A stretch of DNA of 8,275 bases from an uncultured Lachnospiraceae bacterium. Its GTDB lineage: Bacteria > Bacillota > Clostridia > Lachnospirales > Lachnospiraceae. Below, piece by piece: positions 1 through 6,205 of the stretch; position 1 is the first letter of the stretch; each line of letters opens with the position of its first letter. A program made the position numbers and the translations under genes. The DNA is taken from contig CAJTMC010000084.1 of assembly GCA_910577115.1 (NCBI GenBank), forward strand, positions 1 to 8,275. The letters run 5' to 3'. Below the pieces are notes generated by a model that worked only from the letters and a program-made list of their open reading frames with translations, was not told the DNA's origin and did not search any database.

Positions 1-32
1 GGGTTGGCTGTAAAGGTTTCTAATGTTTTCAT
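1..32 (-). CDS. 5' end of an unidentified gene downstream of the parB-like gene (partial)
   Basis: An ATG on the minus strand at 32-30 opens a frame that stays open to the window edge and begins MKTLETFTAN. The stop of the parB-like gene (44-42) lies 9 nt before this ATG, and an AGGTAG ribosome-site-like sequence falls in that gap. It is therefore very likely the next gene of the same leftward operon. Only ten codons are visible, and I do not recognise the protein from them. In related elements this position may hold a replication, partition or conjugation gene, but nothing here distinguishes these. Confidence 0.5.
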   Translation of the reverse strand, partial: MKTLETFTAN

Positions 33-41
33 ACTGCTACC

Positions 42-938
42 TTACCTTTCCTCACGACTTCTGCGGCTTCGTTCCAGTTTTCTGTTGTACTCGTAGAGCA
101 GCTTCAGAATCGTGTCCGTCATCTGTTTTTGCGTAAAGTTTTTCGGGAAAAATCCCTTTAAATCCTGTACTTTAAAGCTGATACGTTCGGTCTGGTTGCC
201 TTTTTCCTCTGACATGATTTCATAAATACTGTCCGAAGAAAGAGTATTCTGCTGCGCCTGTTTCTTCATGCGGATACTCTGTGCGTGGGAGGGTGTGCAG
301 TCGTTCAGGCTCATTGCGTCAAGCAATATTTTCTGCTGTTCTTTGGAGAGGTAGGACAGCTCCACGGCGGGGCTGAGTGCGATAACGCCCTCGTCAACCT
401 TGTCAAGCAGTTTGGGGATAAGATAAGTCAGACGGATATAGCGGAATACTTGGTCACGGCTCTCATTCTGTGATTTTCCTATTTCGGCGGCGGTATCCGA
501 CTTTGTCGCAGCTTGCGACAAAGTTAAATCCGTTCTCTTACCCTGTTGTTTCAGTGCTTCCATTTTCATTTTGTAGGCAAAGGCTTTTTCGCTTGGGAGC
601 AGCCTTTCACGGTGCAGGTTGCTGTCTACAACCGCAATCACCGCTTCATTTCGGTCAAGGGGATAAATTAAGGCTGGGACTTCGGAAAGCCCTGCTTTGA
701 CGGCGGCGTGTAAACGCCTGTGTCCGCTTATCACTTCATATTCATCTGTGTTTTCAATTATGCGGACGATTAACGGAGAAATAATTCCCTGTGCCTTTAT
801 GCTCTCTGTAAGATTGTCCATATCTTCATCATCCAGTACCTTAAAGGGATGTCCTTTAAAAGTACGGAGTTTATCTACTTGGATATTCGCAGCCTTTTTC
901 TTTGGCTGGTTCTTGATTTTAATTTCTGTATTTGTCAT
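42..938 (-). CDS. ParB/Spo0J-like partition protein of a mobile element
   Basis: The 298-residue protein has a ParB-type N-terminal nuclease/CTPase fold. A segment at about 19-55 leads to the motif SGHRRLHAA at 71-79, equivalent to the ParB GxRR box. SNLHRERLLPSE follows at 106-117 and matches the conserved block after the box. A helix-turn-helix is likely around 150-172 (EIGKSQNESRDQVFRYIRL). The C-terminus (about 260-298) is basic and probably helical. Known family members bind centromere-like parS sites, or regulate genes on integrative elements. No ParA gene is visible. The start is supported by an AGAAGG ribosome site, and the ATG overlaps the relaxase stop as ATGA, indicating translational coupling. 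Its job on this element (segregation, or regulation of transfer) is inferred from family only. Confidence 0.85.
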   Translation of the reverse strand: MTNTEIKIKNQPKKKAANIQVDKLRTFKGHPFKVLDDEDMDNLTESIKAQGIISPLIVRIIENTDEYEVISGHRRLHAAVKAGLSEVPALIYPLDRNEAVIAVVDSNLHRERLLPSEKAFAYKMKMEALKQQGKRTDLTLSQAATKSDTAAEIGKSQNESRDQVFRYIRLTYLIPKLLDKVDEGVIALSPAVELSYLSKEQQKILLDAMSLNDCTPSHAQSIRMKKQAQQNTLSSDSIYEIMSEEKGNQTERISFKVQDLKGFFPKNFTQKQMTDTILKLLYEYNRKLERSRRSREER

Positions 939-2287
939 CGTGCAAACCTTCTTTCTCTTGTTTTATTCAGGACGGCGGTTTCCGCCTGACGTTCGGCTTC
1001 AATTACTTCTTTCAGCTTCGGTATTTTTTCAAGAACAGCTTTTGCAAGGGATAATTCCGCCCGCAGAGGTTTTATCTTGGCGGAGATTTCCCTTGCCTGT
1101 GCATTTAATTCCCCGCTTTTCTTATGGCGGTTGCGGTTGTAAACTGACTGCCTTTCTTTTTCCAATGCGCCGATTTGCTCCCGCTTTTCTTCGATAAAAG
1201 AAACAAGCTCCTGCGGGGAATCAATGTTGTTCCCGCATAGGAACTTGTATTCTTTGAGCGTTTTATCTAATTTTACAATTTCCTGCCGCATGGCGGGGGA
1301 GAGCGGGCGGGGAGTTTCGGGGGCGGTATTGTTTCCCGTAATCAGCCTGCAAAGTTCAATCACAAGGGCGAAAAGTATCTGTATGCCGTCCATGCGCTGT
1401 ATTTTACGGTACTCGATTTCAAGCGTAAGGAGCGGCGTATATTTCGGCTTGTGGAATGGGACATAGCCGACATGCCGTTGGTTGTCAAGCAGCCTTGCCC
1501 TGATTGATTCAGGGGTGTATTCTTTCCCAAGCCGGTCTAAGCGGACTGCCCTCTGCCAGCCTGTTCCTTTTACGGAATAATGGGCGAAGGTTTCATCACG
1601 GCAGATTTCATAGCCCATATCTTTTAAACGGGTTTCAAATGCCTTGAAGTTGGCGGACTGGGCAAGGGCGGCGTCAATATCTGCTTTCAGAATCTCCCGA
1701 TGTGACAGTCCGCTGTTTTGTTTCCGCCAGTATTCTTTTTTGCTCCCGCTGTAAAACTCTGTGTCTTTGAGAATACTTTTCCCGTGTTCCAAACATACGG
1801 TATCGGAGATTTCCCGCAGGCGGTAATGGTCAGAGATATGGTTTTCAAATTTCCTGCCCGTCTTAAAGGATACGGAATTTACGACAAAATGATTATGGAC
1901 ATTATCTGTATTAAGGTGTGTGGTAACAACAACTTCATACTCGTTTCCCCACATCCGCCTTGCGGTTTCCATACCGATTTTGTGAGCTTCTTCTGGCGTG
2001 GCTTCACCAGTTTGAAAGCTCTGGTAGCCGTGGTATGCCACATTGCCGCCTGTTTTCCCGAAGCGTTTTTTCGTTGCCGTCATACGCTCATACGCCCGCT
2101 TTGCGTTGCAGTTGATGCCGCTGACATACATACGCTCGTCGGTCTTTGTGTCATTGGAAACATACCGCAGGGCGGCGTATAAATCGCTGTCCACATACTT
2201 TTTATCTATGGTTTTGTCGGGATTTTCCGCATAGTCAATCACTTCCTTCAGCCGGTCTTTGACAGGCCAGAAGCCGGTAGTCGCCAT
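935..2287 (-). CDS. Relaxase / mobilization nuclease, MOBP-like
   Basis: This 450-residue protein is a conjugative relaxase, expected to nick one strand at oriT through a tyrosine and pilot it to the recipient. The relaxase motif III is clear at 124-133 (HLNTDNVHNH), giving metal-binding histidines H124, H131 and H133. The likely catalytic tyrosine is Y19 in EVIDYAENPDKT, and a motif-II-like YHGYQSF lies at 85-91. After the N-terminal nuclease domain (about 1-270), residues 335-440 are charged and probably coiled-coil. The start ATG directly abuts the mobC stop (TAAATG) and has an AAGGCGGTGG ribosome site inside mobC, so the two are probably co-translated. The length suits clostridial mobilization relaxases without a helicase domain. 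Subfamily assignment to MOBP is by motif pattern only. Confidence 0.92.
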   Translation of the reverse strand: MATTGFWPVKDRLKEVIDYAENPDKTIDKKYVDSDLYAALRYVSNDTKTDERMYVSGINCNAKRAYERMTATKKRFGKTGGNVAYHGYQSFQTGEATPEEAHKIGMETARRMWGNEYEVVVTTHLNTDNVHNHFVVNSVSFKTGRKFENHISDHYRLREISDTVCLEHGKSILKDTEFYSGSKKEYWRKQNSGLSHREILKADIDAALAQSANFKAFETRLKDMGYEICRDETFAHYSVKGTGWQRAVRLDRLGKEYTPESIRARLLDNQRHVGYVPFHKPKYTPLLTLEIEYRKIQRMDGIQILFALVIELCRLITGNNTAPETPRPLSPAMRQEIVKLDKTLKEYKFLCGNNIDSPQELVSFIEEKREQIGALEKERQSVYNRNRHKKSGELNAQAREISAKIKPLRAELSLAKAVLEKIPKLKEVIEAERQAETAVLNKTRERRFAR

Positions 2288-2590
2288 TTATACCACCGCC
2301 TTTTCTTTTTGGGGGAGGATTAACTCGGCTGTGATTCCATCAATCAAGGCAATTATTTTTTCTTCCGTATCTGTTGCAATTTTGCCCTCGACAGCGACGC
2401 AGAGTTCATCCAGCTTGTCATTGAAAGAGAAGAATATTTCGGGCAGGATGGCTCTCGGCATATACCCCAAAGCACGCTGGCGGAGATATTCTGATACGGA
2501 AAGCCCGCACTTTTTGGCGTTCTGCTCAATAATATTTTTTTCTTTTTCGCTCACACGGATAAATAAATTTTTGTTCTTGGCTTCGTTCAT
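2288..2590 (-). CDS. mobC: MobC-like relaxosome accessory protein
   Basis: The 100-residue product has a ribbon-helix-helix pattern at its N-terminus: the strand NLFIRVSEKEK (8-18), a helix IIEQNAKKCG, then LSVSEYLRQRALG (30-42). This is typical of MobC/NikA-type proteins that bind oriT and recruit the relaxase. Residues 50-100 are probably helical. I chose the ATG at 2590 because an AAAGGA ribosome site lies 8 nt upstream. A longer reading from 2638 would run through hairpin sequence and lacks a ribosome site. It is the first gene of the leftward transfer operon, directly upstream of the relaxase, and the presumed oriT precedes it. Confidence 0.85.
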   Translation of the reverse strand: MNEAKNKNLFIRVSEKEKNIIEQNAKKCGLSVSEYLRQRALGYMPRAILPEIFFSFNDKLDELCVAVEGKIATDTEEKIIALIDGITAELILPQKEKAVV

Positions 2591-2622
2591 AACATCAGTC
2601 CTTTCTTGGATTTTTGAGGGGA

Positions 2623-2730
2623 TTGGGGGATTCCCCAAAGGGCAATCGGCTCTTAAAGCCGGTTGGGGCGGAAACTGTCAATACAGTTTCCCTGCTTGCT
2701 GCGGTATGCGACATCCTTTCTGCCGCATAC
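2623..2730 (-). repeat. Cluster of four hairpin-forming inverted repeats before mobC
   Basis: Four inverted repeats stand almost end to end. The first is TTGGGG/CCCCAA around a 4-nt loop (2623-2638). The second is CAATCGGCT/AGCCGGTTG with one wobble (2643-2665). The third is a perfect 9-bp GGAAACTGT/ACAGTTTCC around CAAT (2670-2691). The fourth is GTATGCG/CGCATAC (2704-2730). None is followed by a T-run in the leftward direction, so they are not ordinary terminators. They could belong to oriT, to a single-strand conversion origin, or to a structured mRNA leader. Confidence 0.6.
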
Positions 2731-2890
2731 AATCTGTTGTTTTCCGCCGGTCTGTCTGAATGTCGTTTTTCTGTCCCTGTCCCCATCTCAGGCGGCGTTG
2801 TTCCGCTCACTCTCCGAAAAAAGAGGTTATCGCAAAATCATATCCCATCCAGCCGGTCATTTAGTTGTAGCCGGCATTTGGGCAGCAAAA

Positions 2891-2977
2891 AAGCCGGCAC
2901 ATCAATGTGTACCGACCAATACAAAAGGATAGACTTATCCCTTGCGGTTTTTGGTTTCACAATGATGTAACCGGCTT
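2891..2977. other. Candidate oriT core with long interrupted inverted repeat
   Basis: The left arm AAGCCGGCACATCA (2891-2904) is matched by the right arm TGATGTAACCGGCTT (2963-2977). Thirteen positions pair, with one small gap. A smaller GGATA/TATCC repeat lies between the arms (2927-2940). Relaxase nick regions typically sit beside imperfect inverted repeats in the intergenic DNA just upstream of mobC and the relaxase, which is the position seen here. No known nick consensus could be assigned with confidence, so the nick site is not placed. The call rests on position and symmetry. Confidence 0.45.
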
Positions 2978-2991
2978 TGAGATTCAAAGTC

Positions 2992-3093
2992 GAAACTGTC
3001 TGTTACGCTTATCTGTTGCCGACAGTTCGAAGCAGTTTCAGAAGCGGCAGTATTTCTTTTTCGCATACTGCGGGCGTGTGCGGCGTAAAGCCG
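2992..3093. repeat. Further inverted and direct repeats in the mobC leader
   Basis: CGAAACTGTC (2991-3000) pairs with GACAGTTCG (3021-3029) apart from one bulge. GCAGTAT/ATACTGC forms a 7-bp repeat at 3047-3071, and CGGC/GCCG a small hairpin at 3081-3093. GAAACTGTC occurs here and again in the hairpin at 2671-2679 in the same orientation. These repeats continue the structured non-coding leader; binding sites for MobC or the ParB-like protein are possible but not shown. Confidence 0.4.
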
Positions 3094-3137
3094 TCCTTCA
3101 AAATTCTGTGAAGATATGTAATTAATTGGTTGTGGTT

Positions 3138-3185
3138 CTCTTAAAAGAGTATTTTATTATACTGAATGAAATAAGTGTTTGTCAA
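3138..3185 (-). promoter_or_regulatory. Strong promoter for the transfer operon with an overlapping palindrome
   Basis: On the minus strand a consensus -35 TTGACA (3185-3180) is followed after 18 bp by a consensus -10 TATAAT (3161-3156). Transcription would begin near 3149 and run left through the presumed oriT into mobC, giving an untranslated leader of about 560 nt. The 12-bp palindrome CTCTTTTAAGAG (3149-3138) lies at the expected start point and could be an operator. No coding region is visible between this promoter and mobC. Confidence 0.7.
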
Positions 3186-3497
3186 TACTTTCCAAAAAGT
3201 TTTTGAATATTTTTTCGGAAGGTGGGCATACTATTTTATTTGGTTATAAAAAAGCGTCCGATATACAATGTTTTCAGGGCAATATTTTTTAGCCCTGTAC
3301 TTCCTTTTCAAAAGAGAGGGTATTGTATTCACTTGTCCACATATACCCCAATGCAATATTAGGGGAATAAAAAACATCCAAGTTTTTACACTTGAACGAT
3401 GTTTATTAGTATTTTATATTAGTTTACAATTCCCCGAAAAATCGGTAATCTTATCTTACTAAATTCTTTTAAAATATCCCAAAAAGTATACAATCAA
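3186..3497. other. AT-rich non-coding stretch with nested inverted repeats
   Basis: I see no convincing gene here; the base composition is clearly more AT-rich than the leader to its left. It contains CAGGGC/GCCCTG (3275-3297). It also contains a nested pair: outer GGGGAAT (3362-3368) with ATTCCCC (3429-3435), enclosing AAACATCCAAGT (3372-3383) against ACTTG plus GATGTTT (3390-3404) with a 3-nt bulge. No T-run makes these clear terminators. They may be remains of a mobile element end. Confidence 0.4.
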
Positions 3498-3532
3498 AAA
3501 CGTCAAACAGTTTTTGAAACCATTTGACGTTT
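3496..3532 (-). terminator. Probable terminator of the sigma/anti-sigma operon
   Basis: AAACGTCAAA and TTTGACGTTT form a perfect 10-bp stem (3498-3532). Inside it is a symmetric CA/CA internal loop, then a further GTTT/AAAC stem closed by a 3-nt loop. Read leftwards, the stem ends in a short T-run (3500-3496). It lies about 110 nt beyond the stop of the minus-strand gene at 3641. The stem is AT-rich, so strength is uncertain, and it might instead work as a protein site. Confidence 0.45.
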
Positions 3533-3640
3533 CTAGCTGAAAAATCAGATTTTGTTTCCATTCATGTACTCTATTACAACTTTGAACTATTTTTCTCCCA
3601 AGCTAACGAAATCTTCTGACTTTTTCCGTCCAGCCTTCTT

Positions 3641-4678
3641 TTAGAACAATTTAAGGATATCAGATAACGTAATTTCTTTTTCTTCCCCATCCATTATAGT
3701 TTGAGGAGTATCCATATCATAAGAACTCTGATCTGCATTCAATAAACTTGGATAGGTGTCTTCATATGTTTCAGTAACAAATAAATATTTTTTACCCTTT
3801 GCAATTTCAGATGCATTCTCGACAACATATTCATCACTGCCAAAACTCCCGCCAGCACGCTTGATTATGATTGTGGACGACTCAATACTTCCTTTGTATA
3901 CTTTGTCCACATCAACGGTATAAAGCGTATACGGCATCTTCTCATTATCTACGAATCCGGTATCTTCATCTGGTTCTTTGTCTGTACTTACATCAATCAT
4001 TTGATATTCAATATTTTTGACTGTACCAGCAAAAACTAAATCCGAAGATCTCACTAATTCTTCAGCTGTATTATATTTTGGATAGTCTGCTTGTAAAACA
4101 GTTACAGATTTTTCTGCTTCTAAAAGTTTATCTCCTGTCACGCCAAGCTGAGCGTTATCATCTGCCAATGGAATCTTAATCGTATATTCTCCATCTACCT
4201 CGTATTGAAGAATATAAATACCGCTTCCAACATCAACAGTATTTCCCAATACCTCAATAATGTCTTTATAAGTCATGGTTGGTGTGAGTTTTGATACTTG
4301 TTCAGATGTAACTTGCGCCATCGTGTCTGTCACAGGGATTTTATCATTTTCCTGCAAAAGATTTTCTATCAGAGCATTACTTTCGCCTGCGTCATATGTT
4401 TTAACAGTCTCTATAACTTCCCTGCGGGAATAGTCGCTTAAGTCTTCGGCTTCAATTCCAAGTGAAGTTAAGTATGTTACTGCTGCGTTATACTGGAATG
4501 TCTCAATAGCAAAGGCCGTGATGGGTACGGCCGTAACCAGTATAATTGCCGCAGCAACCGCAGCCTTTATTACTGAAAAGCGCCGTTTGGTTGGTTGCAT
4601 TTTCTCCTTTGGGGATGCTTCATCAATAAATCTATCTTCAATTTCTCCTATGCTATGAAACAGTTTTCGAGAATTCAT
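3641..4678 (-). CDS. Putative membrane-anchored anti-sigma factor
   Basis: The 345-residue protein starts with a short cytoplasmic segment carrying IGEIEDRFIDEA (10-21), then basic residues and a single hydrophobic segment at about 35-58. The rest would be outside the membrane. This N-terminal pattern is often seen in clostridial proteins encoded just after ECF sigma factors. Residues 128-172 (LTPTMTYKDIIEVLG, then GSGIYILQYEVDG) resemble a small lipoprotein-like beta fold. Residues 205-302 (SSDLVFAGTV, then TVDVDKVYKGS and a GG-containing strand) form a second domain of unknown function. The ATG overlaps the sigma stop as ATGA and has a GGAAGG ribosome site, so the two genes are coupled. The family suggests that it sequesters the sigma factor until an envelope signal arrives. 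The signal is unknown, and the anti-sigma role is inferred from order and topology. Confidence 0.65.
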   Translation of the reverse strand: MNSRKLFHSIGEIEDRFIDEASPKEKMQPTKRRFSVIKAAVAAAIILVTAVPITAFAIETFQYNAAVTYLTSLGIEAEDLSDYSRREVIETVKTYDAGESNALIENLLQENDKIPVTDTMAQVTSEQVSKLTPTMTYKDIIEVLGNTVDVGSGIYILQYEVDGEYTIKIPLADDNAQLGVTGDKLLEAEKSVTVLQADYPKYNTAEELVRSSDLVFAGTVKNIEYQMIDVSTDKEPDEDTGFVDNEKMPYTLYTVDVDKVYKGSIESSTIIIKRAGGSFGSDEYVVENASEIAKGKKYLFVTETYEDTYPSLLNADQSSYDMDTPQTIMDGEEKEITLSDILKLF

Positions 4679-5235
4679 ATAAAAAAACCTTCCTTTCCTA
4701 AATATTCCTTTAGTCGCTTTCTTAAACGAAAGAGTATAGATTTCACCTTGCTTTCACTTATATTGTACTGTTCTGCAATTTCAGATATGGGGCTTACATA
4801 CCAATATCTGCGGACAAAAACAATCCGATTAAGAGACGGCAGAGATGACAGAAAGGAGTTTATACATTCAATCAACGCAGAATAATCTATACTATCTTCA
4901 ATACTGCTATTGGAAGCTATGCACTCCTCTAGTTCAGACAAGACGGTATCCACATATCCGCCGCCTCTTTTTGCAGCTTGATACTTCTCTTGCTTTTTTA
5001 AGGAAATATTCCGTGTCAGCTTTCCTAAAAAAGTTTTTAAATTGTGCGGTCTTTGAGGCGGAATTGTTTTCCATGCAGCAAAATAGGCATCATTTACACA
5101 TTCTTCAGCATCTTCCTTACTATGAAGAATGTTTTGGGATATGTAGCTGCAATAGTTCCCGTATTTCAATGCTGTCTCGGAAATGGCATCCTCTGACCGT
5201 GAAAAATACAGTTCTACGATTTCTTCATCCTTCAT
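4675..5235 (-). CDS. ECF-type sigma-70 family RNA polymerase sigma factor
   Basis: The 186-residue protein has only regions 2 and 4, as in ECF sigma factors. Region 2 spans about 5-80, with HSKEDAEECVNDAYFAAWKTIPP (38-60, written here in one-letter code) as the core-binding helix and TFLGKLTRNISLKK (68-81) as the -10 recognition part. Region 4 spans about 120-180 and includes LPSLNRIVFVRRYW (132-145) and the helix-turn-helix PISEIAEQYNISESKVKSIL (149-168). The ATG has a good AAAGGAG ribosome site 5 nt upstream. It should direct polymerase to a small regulon, probably including its own operon. The downstream overlapping gene is the likely anti-sigma partner. No other obvious target gene lies in the window, so the regulon must be elsewhere. 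Confidence 0.88.
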   Translation of the reverse strand: MKDEEIVELYFSRSEDAISETALKYGNYCSYISQNILHSKEDAEECVNDAYFAAWKTIPPQRPHNLKTFLGKLTRNISLKKQEKYQAAKRGGGYVDTVLSELEECIASNSSIEDSIDYSALIECINSFLSSLPSLNRIVFVRRYWYVSPISEIAEQYNISESKVKSILFRLRKRLKEYLGKEGFFI

Positions 5236-5260
5236 GGCTTCTCCTTTCTCAAGTTCTATC

Positions 5261-5273
5261 GAAAGCTGCTTTC
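5261..5273. repeat. 13-nt palindrome in the sigma gene leader
   Basis: GAAAGC and GCTTTC flank a single central base, between the presumed ECF promoter and the sigma ribosome site. It could form a small hairpin or serve as a protein site. Nothing in the sequence decides its role. Confidence 0.3.
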
Positions 5274-5280
5274 ACCTATA

Positions 5281-5308
5281 TACACCGATTTTTTAGGAAA
5301 AGGTTGCA
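5281..5308 (-). promoter_or_regulatory. Candidate autoregulated ECF promoter of the sigma operon
   Basis: Read leftwards, TGCAACC (5308-5302) followed by TTTT resembles the AAC-type -35 element of ECF promoters. After 14 nt comes CGGTGTATA (5287-5279), resembling the CGT-type -10. It lies about 45-70 nt upstream of the sigma ATG. ECF operons commonly carry such a self-recognised promoter. The match is by eye, and no second copy in the window supports it. Confidence 0.45.
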
Positions 5309-5383
5309 TTCTGCTATATATTAATTTTAGGTAGTAATTTGTTTTAGCTCCTTTACATCATGCTTTTACCTAATGACTTTTTA

Positions 5384-5420
5384 AAAAGGGAGAAAGCGTT
5401 ACTTTTTCCCCTCTTTTTTC
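5384..5420. terminator. Possible bidirectional terminator
   Basis: GGGAGAAAG (5388-5396) pairs with CTTTTTCCC (5402-5410) except for one position, around a 5-nt loop. A T-rich tail (CTCTTTTTT) follows on the plus strand, and a five-T run follows on the minus strand. It lies between the tnpV remnant and the sigma promoter, so on the minus strand it could have ended an ancestral tnpV transcript. Confidence 0.4.
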
Positions 5421-5490
5421 AAATATTTTATTTGAGTATTATATCTGTATTGATAATTTCTTCAATTGAATTTCGGATATTGTTCATTTT

Positions 5491-5799
5491 CTATATCCAG
5501 TCAGGCGGCTTGGTGGCTTTGATCCGCTCTGCCACACTCTGCCTATAGGCATATTCCTTCACCAGCCGAGAAAACATATTCTCCTGCCTGTTCGTCAATA
5601 TTGGTGAGGTAACTGTCCGGCTTACAGACAGTCAGCAGGTTGTATACAGGATTCGGTGATGTTCTTTTAAATACCGCTTATGTTGCTATTCCCAAATCCC
5701 GATAAGATTGTTTTCTTTTTCGGCGGGTAAGACGAGAGCAGGCAAATAGTAATTGCCAACTTCTGTATATGTCCCGCCCATCTGTTCAAATAATCTTTC
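5491..5799 (-). pseudogene. tnpV: Degraded tnpV (transposon-encoded TnpV protein)
   Basis: Three minus-strand pieces together spell a TnpV-like protein. The first runs RLFEQMGGTYTEVGNYYLPA then LVLPAEKENNLIGIWE, and is stopped by an in-frame TAG at 5688-5686. It resumes in the same frame as QHKRYLKEHHRILY. The second piece is shifted by one base: NLLTVCKPDSYLTNIDEQAG. A second shift leads to MFSRLVKEYAYRQSVAERIK and ends early at PPDWI before a TAG at 5493-5491. Intact TnpV proteins are about 120-130 residues and continue past this point. A TAG at 5802-5800 also removes the normal start region. TnpV accompanies Tn4451-like and other clostridial elements, and its function is not settled. The assignment is from recognised family wording (FEQMGGTYTEVG, YLKEH, NLLT, YL-x-x-IDEQA, MFSRLVK). 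Confidence 0.82.
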
Positions 5800-5970
5800 C
5801 TATAAACCTAAATTTCCATCATTCTAATTTGAAATTATTTGATTGGTGCGTTGGATATTTTGGTAAGCAAATCCTCAATCACTAAATTCTATTTGAAACT
5901 TTGCATCACTTTTTTATCGTAGCAAGAGATTTTCATTTTTGCAAATGTAAGATTTCATTTTTATATCAAA

Positions 5971-6014
5971 GAAAGCCAGCGAAAAAAGCATTTCCACCTT
6001 TTACGCTGGCTTTC
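5971..6014. repeat. 11-bp inverted repeat with a 22-nt loop
   Basis: GAAAGCCAGCG (5971-5981) and CGCTGGCTTTC (6004-6014) are exact reverse complements. The minus-strand loop contains AAAGGTGGAAATG, a ribosome-site-plus-start look-alike. The T-content after the stem on the minus strand is only moderate. It may be an old terminator or attenuator belonging to a deleted minus-strand gene. Confidence 0.55.
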
Positions 6015-6162
6015 GCCTTTGCTATCACCCATAAGCTGTATCTCAATTATGTTTTCAAATTATCTCCTTATGTGGTGACAGCCTTTACGGTTTTTCTTTT
6101 GTCGTTTTTTGTTGGAATACGTTGTAAGGCTGCTTCTGGCATCCACTGTCGTTCACCGCCTG

Positions 6163-6194
6163 CCAATCTGGATGATTCAAAAAATTCAGATTGG
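6163..6194 (+). repeat. Inverted repeat running into the ribosome site of the sigma-like regulator
   Basis: CCAATCTG (6163-6170) and CAGATTGG (6187-6194) are exact reverse complements. The right arm ends on the first two bases of the GGAGGT ribosome site (6193-6198) of the gene at 6206. In the mRNA this stem could limit ribosome access; as DNA it could be an operator. Confidence 0.45.
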
Positions 6195-6205
6195 AGGTAA
6201 AAGAA

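Larger units (their letters stand above)
5800..6205. other. Non-coding scar region between tnpV remnant and the sigma-like regulator
   Basis: No intact gene longer than about 25 codons is convincing here. On the minus strand a frame from about 6210 to the TAA at 6070-6068 ends RIPTKNDKRKTVKAVTT and may be the tail of a lost gene. A 23-codon frame (6032-5961, beginning MGDSKGESQRKRWK) lies across the hairpin at 5971-6014. On the plus strand a weak promoter-like pair, TTGTCG (6099-6104) and TTGTAA (6122-6127) with 17 bp between, could serve the regulator at 6206. Confidence 0.35.

Noticed and set aside
2591..2638. Sixteen-residue N-terminal extension of mobC
   Set aside because: The extension runs through a hairpin and lacks a ribosome site, while the ATG at 2590 has AAAGGA well placed and begins the family-like region.
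697..2759. Several plus-strand frames of 60-166 codons opposite parB, the relaxase and mobC
   Set aside because: They are antisense shadows of well-supported genes, with no ribosome sites or family features.
2595..2810. A 71-codon minus-strand frame upstream of mobC
   Set aside because: It begins at a GTG with badly spaced ribosome site, runs through four hairpins and shows no recognisable protein pattern; the stretch is better explained as leader/oriT sequence.
3268..3462. A 64-codon plus-strand frame in the AT-rich region
   Set aside because: It has no ribosome site and overlaps the nested inverted repeats; composition and content look non-coding.
6191..6205. TTG start for the sigma-like regulator at 6191
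   Set aside because: The TTG overlaps the ribosome site itself; the ATG at 6206 has ideal spacing.
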